A stretch of 64,000 bases of DNA from Streptomyces sp. NBC_01304 (GTDB lineage: Bacteria; Actinomycetota; Actinomycetes; Streptomycetales; Streptomycetaceae): assembly GCF_035975855.1 (NCBI RefSeq), contig NZ_CP109055.1, positions 6,758,001-6,822,000 of the forward strand. Reading direction: 5' to 3'. A model generated the notes under the pieces. The model made no database searches and was not told where the DNA came from. It saw nothing but the letters and a program-made list of their open reading frames with translations. A program made the translations under genes and the position numbers. Positions 36,827-45,780 of this stretch are shown here, piece after piece (the stretch's first letter is position 1; every line of letters begins with the position of its first letter).

Positions 36827-38125
36827 ATGAGCACGAATGCCGCGGCCGCAGCCAAACCGAGTCATTGGGGGAACCTCCTCCAAGGGCTCCAGAAGATGGG
36901 CCGCAGCCTGCAACTGCCCATCGCCGTGCTCCCTGCGGCGGGCATCGTGAACCGGCTCGGCCAGCCCGACGTCTTCGGCGCCGACGGCCTCGGCTGGACC
37001 AACGTCGCCAAGGTCTTCGCGGGCGCGGGCGGCGCGCTGCTCGATGCCACCCTCGGTCTGCCCCTGCTGTTCTGCATCGGTGTCGCGATCGGCATGGCCA
37101 AGAAGGCCGACGGTTCGACCGCGCTCGCGGCAGTGGCCGGATTCCTCGTCTACCGGGGCGTGCTGAACCAGTTCCCGGTGGACTGCCCGGACGGCCAGGC
37201 CCTCGCGGGCAACCAGTGCGTCGACTACGCGGCGAAAGCCGCCGCCAATGCGACGTACCAGAACCCGGGCGTCTTCGGCGGCATCATCATGGGTCTGCTC
37301 GCCTCGTTCTTCTGGGTCCGCTTCCACCGCACCAAGCTGATCTCCTGGCTCGGCTTCTTCAACGGCCGCCGGCTCGTCCCGATCATCATGGCGTTCGTCG
37401 GCATCGTCTTCGCCGTGCTCTGCCTGTGGGTCTGGCCGCCGATCGGTGACGCCCTGGAAAGCTTCTCCAGCTGGCTGGAGGGACTGGGGGCCGTGGGGTC
37501 GGGCATCTTCGGCGTCGTCAACCGCGGCCTGCTGGTGATCGGCCTCCACCAGTTCCTGAACGTGCCGATGTGGTTCCAGTTCGGCTCGTACACCAAGCCC
37601 GACGGCCAGGTCGTGCACGGCGACATCAACATGTTCCTCAGCGGCGACCCCAGTGCGGGCATCTATCAGACGGGCTTCTTCCCGATCATGATGTTCGCCC
37701 TCCCGGCGGCCTGCCTCGCGATGGTCCACTGCGCACGGCCCGAGCGGCGCAAGGTGGTCGGCGGCATGATGCTTTCGCTGGCGCTGACCTCGTTCGTCAC
37801 GGGGATCACCGAGCCGATCGAGTACTCCTTCATGTTCGTCGCGCCCGTCCTGTACGCGGTCCACGCGGTGCTCACCGGCGTCTCGATGACGGTGACCTGG
37901 GCCTTGGGCGTCAAGGACGGCTTCAGCTTCTCCGCGGGTCTGATCGACTACGCCATCAACTGGGGCCTGGCGACGAAGCCCTGGATGATCATTCCGATCG
38001 GCCTGTGCTTCGCGGCCGTGTACTACGCGATCTTCCGCTTCGCGATCACCAAATGGAACCTGCCGACCCCGGGCCGAGAACCCGAGGAAGAGGCGGCGGA
38101 GCTGGAACGGGAGAACGTCAAGTAG
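36827..38125 (+). CDS. nagE1: PTS N-acetylglucosamine EIIC permease (first copy)
   Basis: A 432-residue EIIC of the glucose family with about ten hydrophobic segments. Family blocks are GRSLQLPIAVLPAAGIVNRLG, FCIGVAIGMAKKADGSTALAA, the helix with RGLLVIGLHQFLN and the binding motif SFVTGITEPIEYSFMFVAP (with the conserved ITEPIE). There is no fused EIIB; nagF supplies it. GGGAGG lies before ATG 36827. It shares strong similarity with the second EIIC gene 263 bases downstream. The E1/E2 labels follow gene order only. Confidence 0.93.
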   Translation: MSTNAAAAAKPSHWGNLLQGLQKMGRSLQLPIAVLPAAGIVNRLGQPDVFGADGLGWTNVAKVFAGAGGALLDATLGLPLLFCIGVAIGMAKKADGSTALAAVAGFLVYRGVLNQFPVDCPDGQALAGNQCVDYAAKAAANATYQNPGVFGGIIMGLLASFFWVRFHRTKLISWLGFFNGRRLVPIIMAFVGIVFAVLCLWVWPPIGDALESFSSWLEGLGAVGSGIFGVVNRGLLVIGLHQFLNVPMWFQFGSYTKPDGQVVHGDINMFLSGDPSAGIYQTGFFPIMMFALPAACLAMVHCARPERRKVVGGMMLSLALTSFVTGITEPIEYSFMFVAPVLYAVHAVLTGVSMTVTWALGVKDGFSFSAGLIDYAINWGLATKPWMIIPIGLCFAAVYYAIFRFAITKWNLPTPGREPEEEAAELERENVK

Positions 38126-38163
38126 TCGCCTGAGGCGCCCTATTGTGCTTCCGGAGAGTGACC

Positions 38164-38199
38164 AAAGGCCCTTGAACCGCAGTCGGTTCGAGGGTCTTT
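38164..38199 (+). terminator. Terminator after the first EIIC gene
   Basis: A 16-bp stem with two G-U pairs (38164-38179 with 38184-38199) ending in a T run, 38 bases after the stop. Confidence 0.8.
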
Positions 38200-38271
38200 T
38201 GTCATGCATGTCCCGATGTGTTCCAGGCCACTGGAATCGCAGGTTCCTTATCTGACCTTCACCGTGCTACA

Positions 38272-38287
38272 ACAGGTCTACACCACT
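38272..38287. promoter_or_regulatory. DasR site 1 upstream of nagE2
   Basis: ACAGGTCTACACCACT, a degenerate dre match with the GGTCTAxACC core, 102 bases before the GTG start. It is one base from the second site. Confidence 0.8.
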
Positions 38288-38288
38288 A

Positions 38289-38304
38289 ATTGGTGTAGAC
38301 CACA
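38289..38304. promoter_or_regulatory. DasR site 2 upstream of nagE2
   Basis: ATTGGTGTAGACCACA, a second dre-like half-palindrome with the TAGACCA arm intact. Adjacent sites 17 bases apart suggest two DasR dimers side by side, unlike the single site before nagE1. Confidence 0.8.
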
Positions 38305-38388
38305 TGGCCTTGTCCGGGCCGTGTCTTCTGAGCGACGTCGCCGTCCCCCACTTGTCCTCTGGCGGCGTCATGCCCACTGGAGGAAGTT

Positions 38389-39651
<1,263 letters not shown>

Positions 39652-39671
39652 GCCTCTGTCCCACTCGGGAC

Positions 39672-39711
39672 CAAAGCCCCCGGTCGTTGGTACCAACGAC
39701 CGGGGGCTTTG
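39672..39711. terminator. Terminator after nagE2
   Basis: A 19-bp perfect stem (39672-39690 with 39693-39711) closing on TA, 20 bases after the stop. It separates nagE2 from the next gene. Confidence 0.88.
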
Positions 39712-39738
39712 TCATGCAATGCCGCATACCGTCGATAT

Positions 39739-40647
39739 ATGACGACCCGAATCCTCGACCTCGACCGCGAACAGCTCTCCGCCCTCCGAGGCCGAGAGCT
39801 CACCGCCGCCGTCGCCGCCGCCGAAGGCCGCACCATGATCGGCGAGGTCTTCGCCGAGCGTGCCGCGATGATCCCCAACCCCGGTGGCCGCGGCGTGCAC
39901 AACATGGAGCTCGTCTCCGCCTTCGGCGCCGACATCGTCATCCTCAACCTCATCGAGCGCGCCTGGGACGGCGAGAAGCTCGACCTGCCGGGCCTCGGCA
40001 CCTTCACCTCGATCGCCGACCTCGCCGCGTACATCGGCCGCCCCGTAGGCATCAACCTCGAACCCGGCGACGTACCGGAAATCCGCCGTGCCAAGCCCGA
40101 GCACGCCAAGAAGCTCATCGACATGGGCGCCGCGATGCTCTGCATCACCGCCAACCCCGGCACCGGCGGCTCCTTCGAGGGCATGGCCCGCGTCACCGAG
40201 GAGCTGCGCAGCGGTCTCGGTGACGACGTCGCGCTGTGGAGCGGCAAGATGCACCACGCGGGTCACGTCGAGCGGGTCACCACCGCCAAGCTGACCGCCC
40301 TGGTCGACGCGGGCGCCGACGGCGTCGTCATGCCGCTGCCCGGCACCATGCCCGGCGTCACCAAGGAACTGGCCGCCAAGGCGGTCGCCGCGGTGCAGGA
40401 CGCGGGCGCGATCGTGATGGGTGCGATCGGTACGAGCCAGGAGGGCTCGCACCGCAACATCGTTCCCCAACTCGCCCTCAACGCCAAGGAGATCGGCTTC
40501 GACGCCCATCACTTCGGCGACTCGTACATCCCCGGCATGTGCGACCCGGAGGTCTTCTACGACTACTCCGTCGCCATCCGCGGCCGCCGCCACACCTGGA
40601 ACCGCATGGCCATCAGCGGCCGCGGCTTCCGCACCACCGAGCGTTAG
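39739..40647 (+). CDS. TIM-barrel family protein (PEP phosphonomutase-like/DUF7916-like), function unknown
   Basis: A 302-residue soluble protein. Repeated strand-helix units (MLCITANPGTGGSFEGMARVTEELR; ALVDAGADGVVMPLPGTMPG; AGAIVMGAIGTSQEGS) suggest a TIM barrel, and HNMELVSAFGADIVILNLIERAWDG is an early block. Similar proteins are annotated loosely as PEP phosphonomutase-like or DUF7916 and often lie near sugar PTS genes. The catalytic residues and substrate are not known. It follows nagE2 after a terminator, so a link to amino-sugar metabolism is only contextual. Its stop overlaps the convergent MBL gene by four bases. Confidence 0.7.
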   Translation: MTTRILDLDREQLSALRGRELTAAVAAAEGRTMIGEVFAERAAMIPNPGGRGVHNMELVSAFGADIVILNLIERAWDGEKLDLPGLGTFTSIADLAAYIGRPVGINLEPGDVPEIRRAKPEHAKKLIDMGAAMLCITANPGTGGSFEGMARVTEELRSGLGDDVALWSGKMHHAGHVERVTTAKLTALVDAGADGVVMPLPGTMPGVTKELAAKAVAAVQDAGAIVMGAIGTSQEGSHRNIVPQLALNAKEIGFDAHHFGDSYIPGMCDPEVFYDYSVAIRGRRHTWNRMAISGRGFRTTER

Positions 40648-41396
40648 ATCTCGTACGTCGCGCCCGGGCGGGCCAGTTCGACGGGGCCGTCGAACGCCGC
40701 CCGTGCGTCGGCGAGGTTCACCTGGCCGTCCGTCCACGGCGGAATGTGCGTGAGGACGAGGCGCCCGGCCTCCGCCCGCCGCGCGGACTCGCCCGCCTCG
40801 CGGCCGTTGAGGTGCAGATCGGGAATGTCTTCCTTGCCGTGCGTGAACGACGCCTCGCACAGGAACAGGTCGCTCCCCGCGGCCAGTTCGTCGAGCTGCG
40901 TGCACACGCCCGTGTCCCCGGAGTACGTCAACGTACGGCCGTCGTGCTCGATCCGGATCGCGTACGCCTCCACCGGATGGCACACCTTCTCCGTGCGCAC
41001 CGCGAACGGGCCGATGTCGAACGACCCCGACTTCAGCGTCTGGAAGTCGAAGACCTCACTCATCGACGACGCCGACGGGGTGTCCGCGTACGCCGTGGTC
41101 AGCCGCTGCTCCGTGCCCTCCGGCCCGAACACCGGAATGGCGCCGGCCCGGCCGCCCTCGTGCCGGTAGTAGCGGGCCACGAAATAGCCGCACATGTCAA
41201 TGCAGTGATCGGCGTGCAGATGGCTCAGGAAGATCGCATCGAGATCGTAGAGACCACAGTGACGCTGCAGCTCGCCCAGGGCACCGTTGCCCATGTCGAG
41301 GAGCAGCCGGAAGCCGTCGGCCTCGACGAGGTAGCTCGAGCAGGCCGAATCCGCGGACGGAAACGACCCCGAGCAGCCGACGACAGTGAGCTTCAT
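40644..41396 (-). CDS. MBL-fold metallohydrolase (RNase Z-like)
   Basis: A 250-residue metallo-beta-lactamase fold hydrolase. It has the metal motif HLHADHCID (HxHxDH), a later Asp in LTYSGDTGVC and a His in LVLTHIPPW. The start MKLTVVGCSGSFP is typical of RNase Z-like hydrolases, but the enzyme is shorter than true tRNA 3' processing RNase Z and its substrate is unknown. GGAGG lies 11 bases before ATG 41396. It converges on the TIM-barrel gene with overlapping stops and no room for a terminator. Confidence 0.9.
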   Translation of the reverse strand: MKLTVVGCSGSFPSADSACSSYLVEADGFRLLLDMGNGALGELQRHCGLYDLDAIFLSHLHADHCIDMCGYFVARYYRHEGGRAGAIPVFGPEGTEQRLTTAYADTPSASSMSEVFDFQTLKSGSFDIGPFAVRTEKVCHPVEAYAIRIEHDGRTLTYSGDTGVCTQLDELAAGSDLFLCEASFTHGKEDIPDLHLNGREAGESARRAEAGRLVLTHIPPWTDGQVNLADARAAFDGPVELARPGATYEI

Positions 41397-41619
41397 GGAG
41401 CGGGGACCTCCGCGCTGGCAGGACGGACGGGGGCTATGCGGCTTCGGTGGTGCGGTTCGTCGAGCGTAAGGCGCAAAAGGACCCGTCGTTCCTACCTCCC
41501 CGGGCGTTGTGGGGGAACTCACCTGCGCTGTCACCGGTTCGGGGGGCTCCTCGACGAGGCGTGCGGGGCTCTTGCGGTACCGCGCGCGGGGGCGTGGGCG
41601 CACCGGTACCGTCGAAGGC

Positions 41620-42081
41620 ATGGACACGTCCTGGTGGCTCGCGCTGGCCGCCGTGGTCGCGATCGCGCTGGTCGCGGCGCTGGCGGACGGATGGGGCCGT
41701 TCCCGGCGCCGGCCCGAGGGCCGGACCCGGCCGCCGTCGCGCCCGCGCGGGCCGGTCCGCCTGCCCAAGCGCAGGCCCCAGCCGGGCGAGATCTGGTGGG
41801 CCGACGTGCCCTTCGAGGACGGCCCGGGATCGAAGGACCGGCCCTGCCTGGTCCTGTCCGTACGGGGCGAATCGGTGCTCGTCGCGAAGATCACCAGCAA
41901 GTACCACGACGAACGCGCCGGCGTGATCCCGCTGCCCCCGGGTTCGGTGGGCGACGCCCACGGCCGGGCCAGCTTCCTGGAGACGGACGAGCTCAGGGAG
42001 GTGCCGCTGTGGGAGTTCCGGCGGCGGGTGGGGGTCGCGGATCCGGTGGTGTGGGATCAGGTGCGGTATCTGGCGGGGTAG
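41620..42081 (+). CDS. PemK/MazF-like protein with N-terminal transmembrane anchor
   Basis: A 153-residue protein. Residues 5-22 form a transmembrane helix (WWLALAAVVAIALVAALA), then a basic Pro/Arg-rich linker, then a PemK/MazF-like barrel beginning QPGEIWWADVPFEDGPGSKDRPCLVLS, with KDRPCLVL matching the conserved RPxLVL strand. MazF-type toxins are mRNA endonucleases, but they are normally cytosolic and paired with an antitoxin; here no antitoxin gene is adjacent. A membrane-tethered, possibly non-toxic, role is plausible. A weak GAAGG precedes the ATG. Confidence 0.8.
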   Translation: MDTSWWLALAAVVAIALVAALADGWGRSRRRPEGRTRPPSRPRGPVRLPKRRPQPGEIWWADVPFEDGPGSKDRPCLVLSVRGESVLVAKITSKYHDERAGVIPLPPGSVGDAHGRASFLETDELREVPLWEFRRRVGVADPVVWDQVRYLAG

Positions 42082-42124
42082 CCGACGGCCCGGGTGTGGC
42101 GAAGGTGAGCGGGCCCAGGCGTGA

Positions 42125-42163
42125 CGAAGGCCCGGCTCGCGCACACGGCGGGCCGGGCCTTCG
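42125..42163. terminator. Terminator after the PemK-like gene
   Basis: A stem of about 16 bp (42125-42140 with 42148-42163, one G-U pair) and a 7-base loop, 43 bases after the stop. It also lies 30 bases past the 3' end of the tRNA on the other strand. Confidence 0.78.
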
Positions 42164-42192
42164 ATGCCATGCCTTCGATTCGATGATCAAAG

Positions 42193-42267
42193 TGGGCCCG
42201 GTGGGACTCGAACCCACGACACACCGGACCTAAACCGGCGCCCTCTAGCCTGCTGGGGTACGGGCCC
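42193..42267 (-). tRNA. Class-I tRNA with anticodon UAG (Leu codon set), short variable arm
   Basis: A complete 75-base cloverleaf. The acceptor is 7 bp (GGGCCCG with CGGGCCC), the D arm has A14 and GG, the anticodon stem GCCGG/CCGGT closes a TTTAGGT loop, the variable region is only five bases, and the T arm is GTGGG-TTCGAGT-CCCAC. The discriminator is A and no CCA is encoded. U33 and G37 frame the anticodon UAG, which reads CUA/CUN leucine codons. Bacterial tRNA-Leu is class II with a long variable arm, so this is not a normal tRNA-Leu; identity and charging are open. Confidence 0.82.
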
Positions 42268-42295
42268 GCAGCGCCGCCCACTCTACTGGGCAGTC

Positions 42296-42976
42296 CTACG
42301 CGTCCCCCAACTCTTTCCGATCGTCCGCCCGCTTCTCCAGCTTCGCCTGCCGCCGCTCCTCCTTGAGCCGCAGCCGCTCCGCCTTCGGGAGCTTGCGCTC
42401 GACGCCGACTCCGCCCCAGAAGGCGAAGCCCGTGACGATCACCCGTGGAGCGCCGGGCTCGCCGGGCTCGCCGAGGTGCCGCTGGTCGAAGCCGCCCATC
42501 AGGCCGAAGCCGCGGACCACGACCTCCACGCCCGGGGGGACGATGACACTCATGCCGCCCATGATGGCGACGCAGTTGATGGTGACCTCGGGTGCGGCGA
42601 AGTTCGCCTCGCGCAGGTCGATTTCGCCGCCGCCCCAGAAGGCGAAGCAGTTGAAGCGGCGCGGCACCGTCCAGCTGCCCTTGCGGCTGAAGCCGGACAT
42701 GATGGCGACGCCGCCGGCGGACGTGCCCTCGCCGCCGACGATGCGGTCCGCCCAGCCGCCGGTGGGAGCGGGGACGGGTGCCGCCCCCGTGGTGGCCGGC
42801 AGATCGCGGGTGAGAGGTTCCAACTCGCCGTACGTACGCGCCTTGTACGTCGCGTCGAGGCGTTCCTCGAACTCCTCCATGTCCAGTCGGCCTTCGGCGA
42901 CCGCGTCCCGCAGTCGTTCGACGACGCGCTCGCGGTCGGCGTCGGAGGCTCGCAGTTCGGGGAGGTCATCCGTCAT
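42296..42976 (-). CDS. DUF1707 domain protein with cell-wall-sensing (LiaF-like) C-terminus
   Basis: A 226-residue protein. The N-terminal DUF1707 motif is plain (LRASDADRERVVERLRDAVAEGRLDMEEFEERLDATYKARTYGEL). The second half is Gly/Val-rich beta sequence with repeated FAFWGGGEIDLREA and VAIMGGMSVIVPPG units, as in LiaF/DUF2154-type domains, and the C-terminus is highly basic (KAERLRLKEERRQAKLEKR). No transmembrane helix is seen. Function is unknown. It sits downstream of an ABC-2 exporter operon on the same strand, five bases after the ATPase gene stop, so it may be the last gene of that operon. Confidence 0.88.
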   Translation of the reverse strand: MTDDLPELRASDADRERVVERLRDAVAEGRLDMEEFEERLDATYKARTYGELEPLTRDLPATTGAAPVPAPTGGWADRIVGGEGTSAGGVAIMSGFSRKGSWTVPRRFNCFAFWGGGEIDLREANFAAPEVTINCVAIMGGMSVIVPPGVEVVVRGFGLMGGFDQRHLGEPGEPGAPRVIVTGFAFWGGVGVERKLPKAERLRLKEERRQAKLEKRADDRKELGDA

Positions 42977-42981
42977 ACAAG

Positions 42982-43959
42982 TCAGCCTAGCGATGCGGCC
43001 CGGTCCGCGTACATCTTGGCGATCACCGTCTCGATGTCGGGCTCGCGGATGGACAGGTCCAGGAGCGGGAAGGACGAGGCGATCTCCGTGACGACAGGGG
43101 CGGCAGAGGCGGAGGCGGGGATGGCCAGCCACTGGCGGGGGCCCTCGACCTTCACCACCCGGGCGCCCTTGACGTCCAGCGCGGGCAACTCCCGTTCCAG
43201 GTCGACCACGAGCGTGCGTTCGCTCTCGCCCACCTCGTGGAGTCCGGCGAGGGCGCCGTCGTACATGAGACGGCCGTGGTCGATGACCATGACGCGCTTG
43301 CAGAGCTGCTCGATGTCCTGCAGGTCGTGGGTGGTGAGGAGGACCGTGGTGCCGGACTCGGAGTTCAAGTCCCGCAGAAAACCCCGGACCTTGGCCTTGC
43401 TGACCACGTCGAGGCCGATGGTCGGCTCGTCGAGATAGAGGATCTCGGGGTCGTGCAGCAGGGCGGCCGCGATGTCGCCGCGCATGCGCTGGCCGAGGGA
43501 GAGCTGGCGGACCGGGGTGTCCAACAGGTCGGCCAGTTCGAGGAGTTCGACGCAACGGTCGAGGTTCGCGCGGAAGCGGGCGTCGGGGATGCGGTACATG
43601 CGGTGCATCAGGCGGTACGAGTCGATCAGGGGCAGGTCCCACCACAGGGTGGTGCGCTGGCCGAAGACGACGCCGATGCGCCGGGCGAGCCGGGTACGCT
43701 CGCGGGCCGGCTCGATCCCGGCGACGCGCAGACGGCCGCCGCTCGGGGTGAGGATGCCGGTGAGCATCTTGATGGTGGTGGACTTACCCGCGCCGTTGGG
43801 CCCGATGTAGCCGACCATCTCGCCGCGCGGGACGGAGAAGGAGATGCCGTCGACGGCGCGTACTTCGTGGCGCTCGCGGCGCAGGAAGCCGGTCTTCTTC
43901 CGTACGTCGAAGACCTTCTTCACGCCGTCGAGTTCGATGAATTTGTCCATCGGTGACAT
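42982..43959 (-). CDS. ABC-2 type exporter ATP-binding protein
   Basis: A 325-residue ATPase. Walker A (GPNGAGKST), a signature variant LSLGQRMRGDIAAALL and Walker B (ILYLDEPTIGLD) are present. The SLGQRMR signature and VKKVFDVRKKTG start mark the family of ATPases paired with two ABC-2 permeases (as in YhaQ/NatA- or DrrA-like exporters). It works with the two permease genes upstream. ATG 43959 overlaps the permease stop (TGATG); ATG 43950 has better spacing to GGGAG. Cargo is unknown. Confidence 0.9.
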   Translation of the reverse strand: MSPMDKFIELDGVKKVFDVRKKTGFLRRERHEVRAVDGISFSVPRGEMVGYIGPNGAGKSTTIKMLTGILTPSGGRLRVAGIEPARERTRLARRIGVVFGQRTTLWWDLPLIDSYRLMHRMYRIPDARFRANLDRCVELLELADLLDTPVRQLSLGQRMRGDIAAALLHDPEILYLDEPTIGLDVVSKAKVRGFLRDLNSESGTTVLLTTHDLQDIEQLCKRVMVIDHGRLMYDGALAGLHEVGESERTLVVDLERELPALDVKGARVVKVEGPRQWLAIPASASAAPVVTEIASSFPLLDLSIREPDIETVIAKMYADRAASLG

Positions 43960-44792
43960 CAACTCCCGGTGCTGCGATAGGAACGAAGCCCGGCCCGCCA
44001 CGCCAGCGCGGCAAGACCGCAGCAGACGACGGCCACCACCGGGGGCAGGAACGCGAGCCAGTCGGGCAACCCCAGCGGATCCTCGCGGTCGAGCACGTAG
44101 AGCGCGGGCAGCCAGTTGACGAAGGCGAGCGGCAGGACGAAGGTGACGCCGCGCACCAGGTCCTGCGCGAAGATCGAGGGCGGGTACTGCAGGAGCGTAT
44201 TGCCGCCGTACGTAAAGGAGTTCTGCACCTCGGAGGCGTCCTGCGCGACGAACTGGAAGGCCGCTCCGGCGACGTACAGCGAGGCGTAGATGCCCGCGCC
44301 GCTGAGCAGCATCACCGGCAGCATGAGCACCTTGAGCGGCGTCCAGTCGATGTCGGCGACGACGAGGGCGTACCCGAGGACGAGCAGGCCTTGGGTGACG
44401 CGGCCGAGCCGGCGCAGCCCGAACCGGTCGGCGGCGACCTGGGCGAGGACGGGGGCCGGGCGGACGAGGAGCGTGTCGAGGGTGCCGTCGCGGACGCGCC
44501 TGCCGAGCCGGTTCATGGAGCCCATGGCGAGATCGGCGAGGCCGAAGGACGTGCTGGTGGTGCCGTACAGGAAGGCGATCTCGCCGAGCGTGTAGCCGCC
44601 GAGCGCGTCGATGTGCGAGAACATCAGCAGGATCGCGACGAAGTCGAAGGCCGTCGCGACGAAGTTGCCGAACGCGGTCAGCGCGAAGGACGCGCGGTAC
44701 GTCATCGTCGAGCGCACCCACATGGCGACGATCATCGAGTACGTACGCAGCCCATGGGTGAGGCCACCGGTGTGGTCGACCCGGTCAACCAC
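43959..44792 (-). CDS. ABC-2 family transporter permease (second)
   Basis: About 277 residues with six hydrophobic segments and the DUF990-type pattern SFGLADLAMGSMNRLGRRVRDGTLDTLLVRPAPVLAQ. GTG 44792 overlaps the upstream permease gene by eight bases; ATG 44735 is the next in-frame choice. It forms the exporter channel with the first permease. Confidence 0.85.
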   Translation of the reverse strand: MVDRVDHTGGLTHGLRTYSMIVAMWVRSTMTYRASFALTAFGNFVATAFDFVAILLMFSHIDALGGYTLGEIAFLYGTTSTSFGLADLAMGSMNRLGRRVRDGTLDTLLVRPAPVLAQVAADRFGLRRLGRVTQGLLVLGYALVVADIDWTPLKVLMLPVMLLSGAGIYASLYVAGAAFQFVAQDASEVQNSFTYGGNTLLQYPPSIFAQDLVRGVTFVLPLAFVNWLPALYVLDREDPLGLPDWLAFLPPVVAVVCCGLAALAWRAGLRSYRSTGS

Positions 44793-45585
44793 CTTGCACC
44801 ACCACCCTCTTGGTGGCCGCGGCCTGCAGCGCCCGCCCGGCGCCGAGCAGCGCCACGGCCCAGCCGGCCTGGAACGCGTACGCCTGCAGGAGCCCCCAGC
44901 CGGCGTGCTTGCCGAGGAAGACGTCGGCGGGGACCTGGAGCAGCGCGGACCACGGCAGGGCGCGGGCGATCTCGCCGAAGACGCCCGGGAAGACGTTGAG
45001 CGGCAGCAGCATGCCGGAGAAGAACGCGCTGGCGAGCCACGCCATCTGGGCCGCCCCGGCACCGTCCATCAGCCAGAACGCGGACAGCGCGACGAGGTAG
45101 CGGATCGCGAAACTGACGACGACGCCGAGCGTGACGGCGACGAGGAAGGCGAGCCAGGGCCAGGCGGAGCCCGGCAGGGCGAGGTCGAAGGCGAGGGCTC
45201 CGACGGCCATGGGGATGATGCCACGGCCGATGAGCTGGAAGGTGGCGCGCCCCAAGTCGGCTGCGAGCCACCAGAGTTGGAGGTCGGCGGGGCGGTAGAG
45301 GTCGATGGCGATGTCGCCGGTCTTGATGCGTTCGATGAGCTCGTCCTCGAAGCCGGCGCCGAGCAGGGCGCAGGCGGCGAGGAGGGTCTGGCCGATCCAG
45401 ACGTAGGTGAGGGCCTGGGGCTGGTCGTAGCCGCCGAGGTGGGGGCGTTCGTCCCAGAGGGCGATGTAGGTGTAGGAGCCGATGAAGCCGAAGACGGTAT
45501 TGGTGAAGATTCCTGCCATGGTGGCCAGGCGGTAGGTCGCGTAGCGCCGGAATCCACCGGCCGCGACGGCCGCGTACAGCCGCAC
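44785..45585 (-). CDS. ABC-2 family transporter permease (first)
   Basis: A 266-residue permease with six hydrophobic segments. The block FEDELIERIKTGDIAIDLYRPADLQLWWLA parallels the one in the second permease, so the two subunits are related. The start is GTG 45585, with AAGGAG six bases upstream; an in-frame GTG at 45609 has no ribosome site. It heads the operon permease-permease-ATPase (and possibly DUF1707). It is divergent from the PBP gene with 195 bases between. Confidence 0.88.
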   Translation of the reverse strand: MRLYAAVAAGGFRRYATYRLATMAGIFTNTVFGFIGSYTYIALWDERPHLGGYDQPQALTYVWIGQTLLAACALLGAGFEDELIERIKTGDIAIDLYRPADLQLWWLAADLGRATFQLIGRGIIPMAVGALAFDLALPGSAWPWLAFLVAVTLGVVVSFAIRYLVALSAFWLMDGAGAAQMAWLASAFFSGMLLPLNVFPGVFGEIARALPWSALLQVPADVFLGKHAGWGLLQAYAFQAGWAVALLGAGRALQAAATKRVVVQGG

Positions 45586-45780
45586 GTGCGCTCCTTCCGG
45601 TTCGGGCACAAGCGCACGACCCTAGCGGCGCGGTGGGCAGGGGCGCCAGGCAATTTCACTCGCCTGGTGGATGACAGTCCCGTCACGGGCGCGCGCCACG
45701 CTCGGGGCCCTCGTTCGGTGATGCAACAGTGTCCAATAGGGCGTACAAGGCGAATCGGGAGTTCCGGGAGACACGGGAAG

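Noticed and set aside
42193..42267. Calling the tRNA a stop-codon suppressor because of the letters TAG
   Set aside because: TAG is the anticodon, which reads CUA; an amber suppressor would need CUA as anticodon.
44611..45780. N-terminal extension of the PBP by about 390 codons
   Set aside because: It runs antisense through the ABC-2 permease genes; a short cytosolic tail then helix from ATG 45781 is the normal PBP start.
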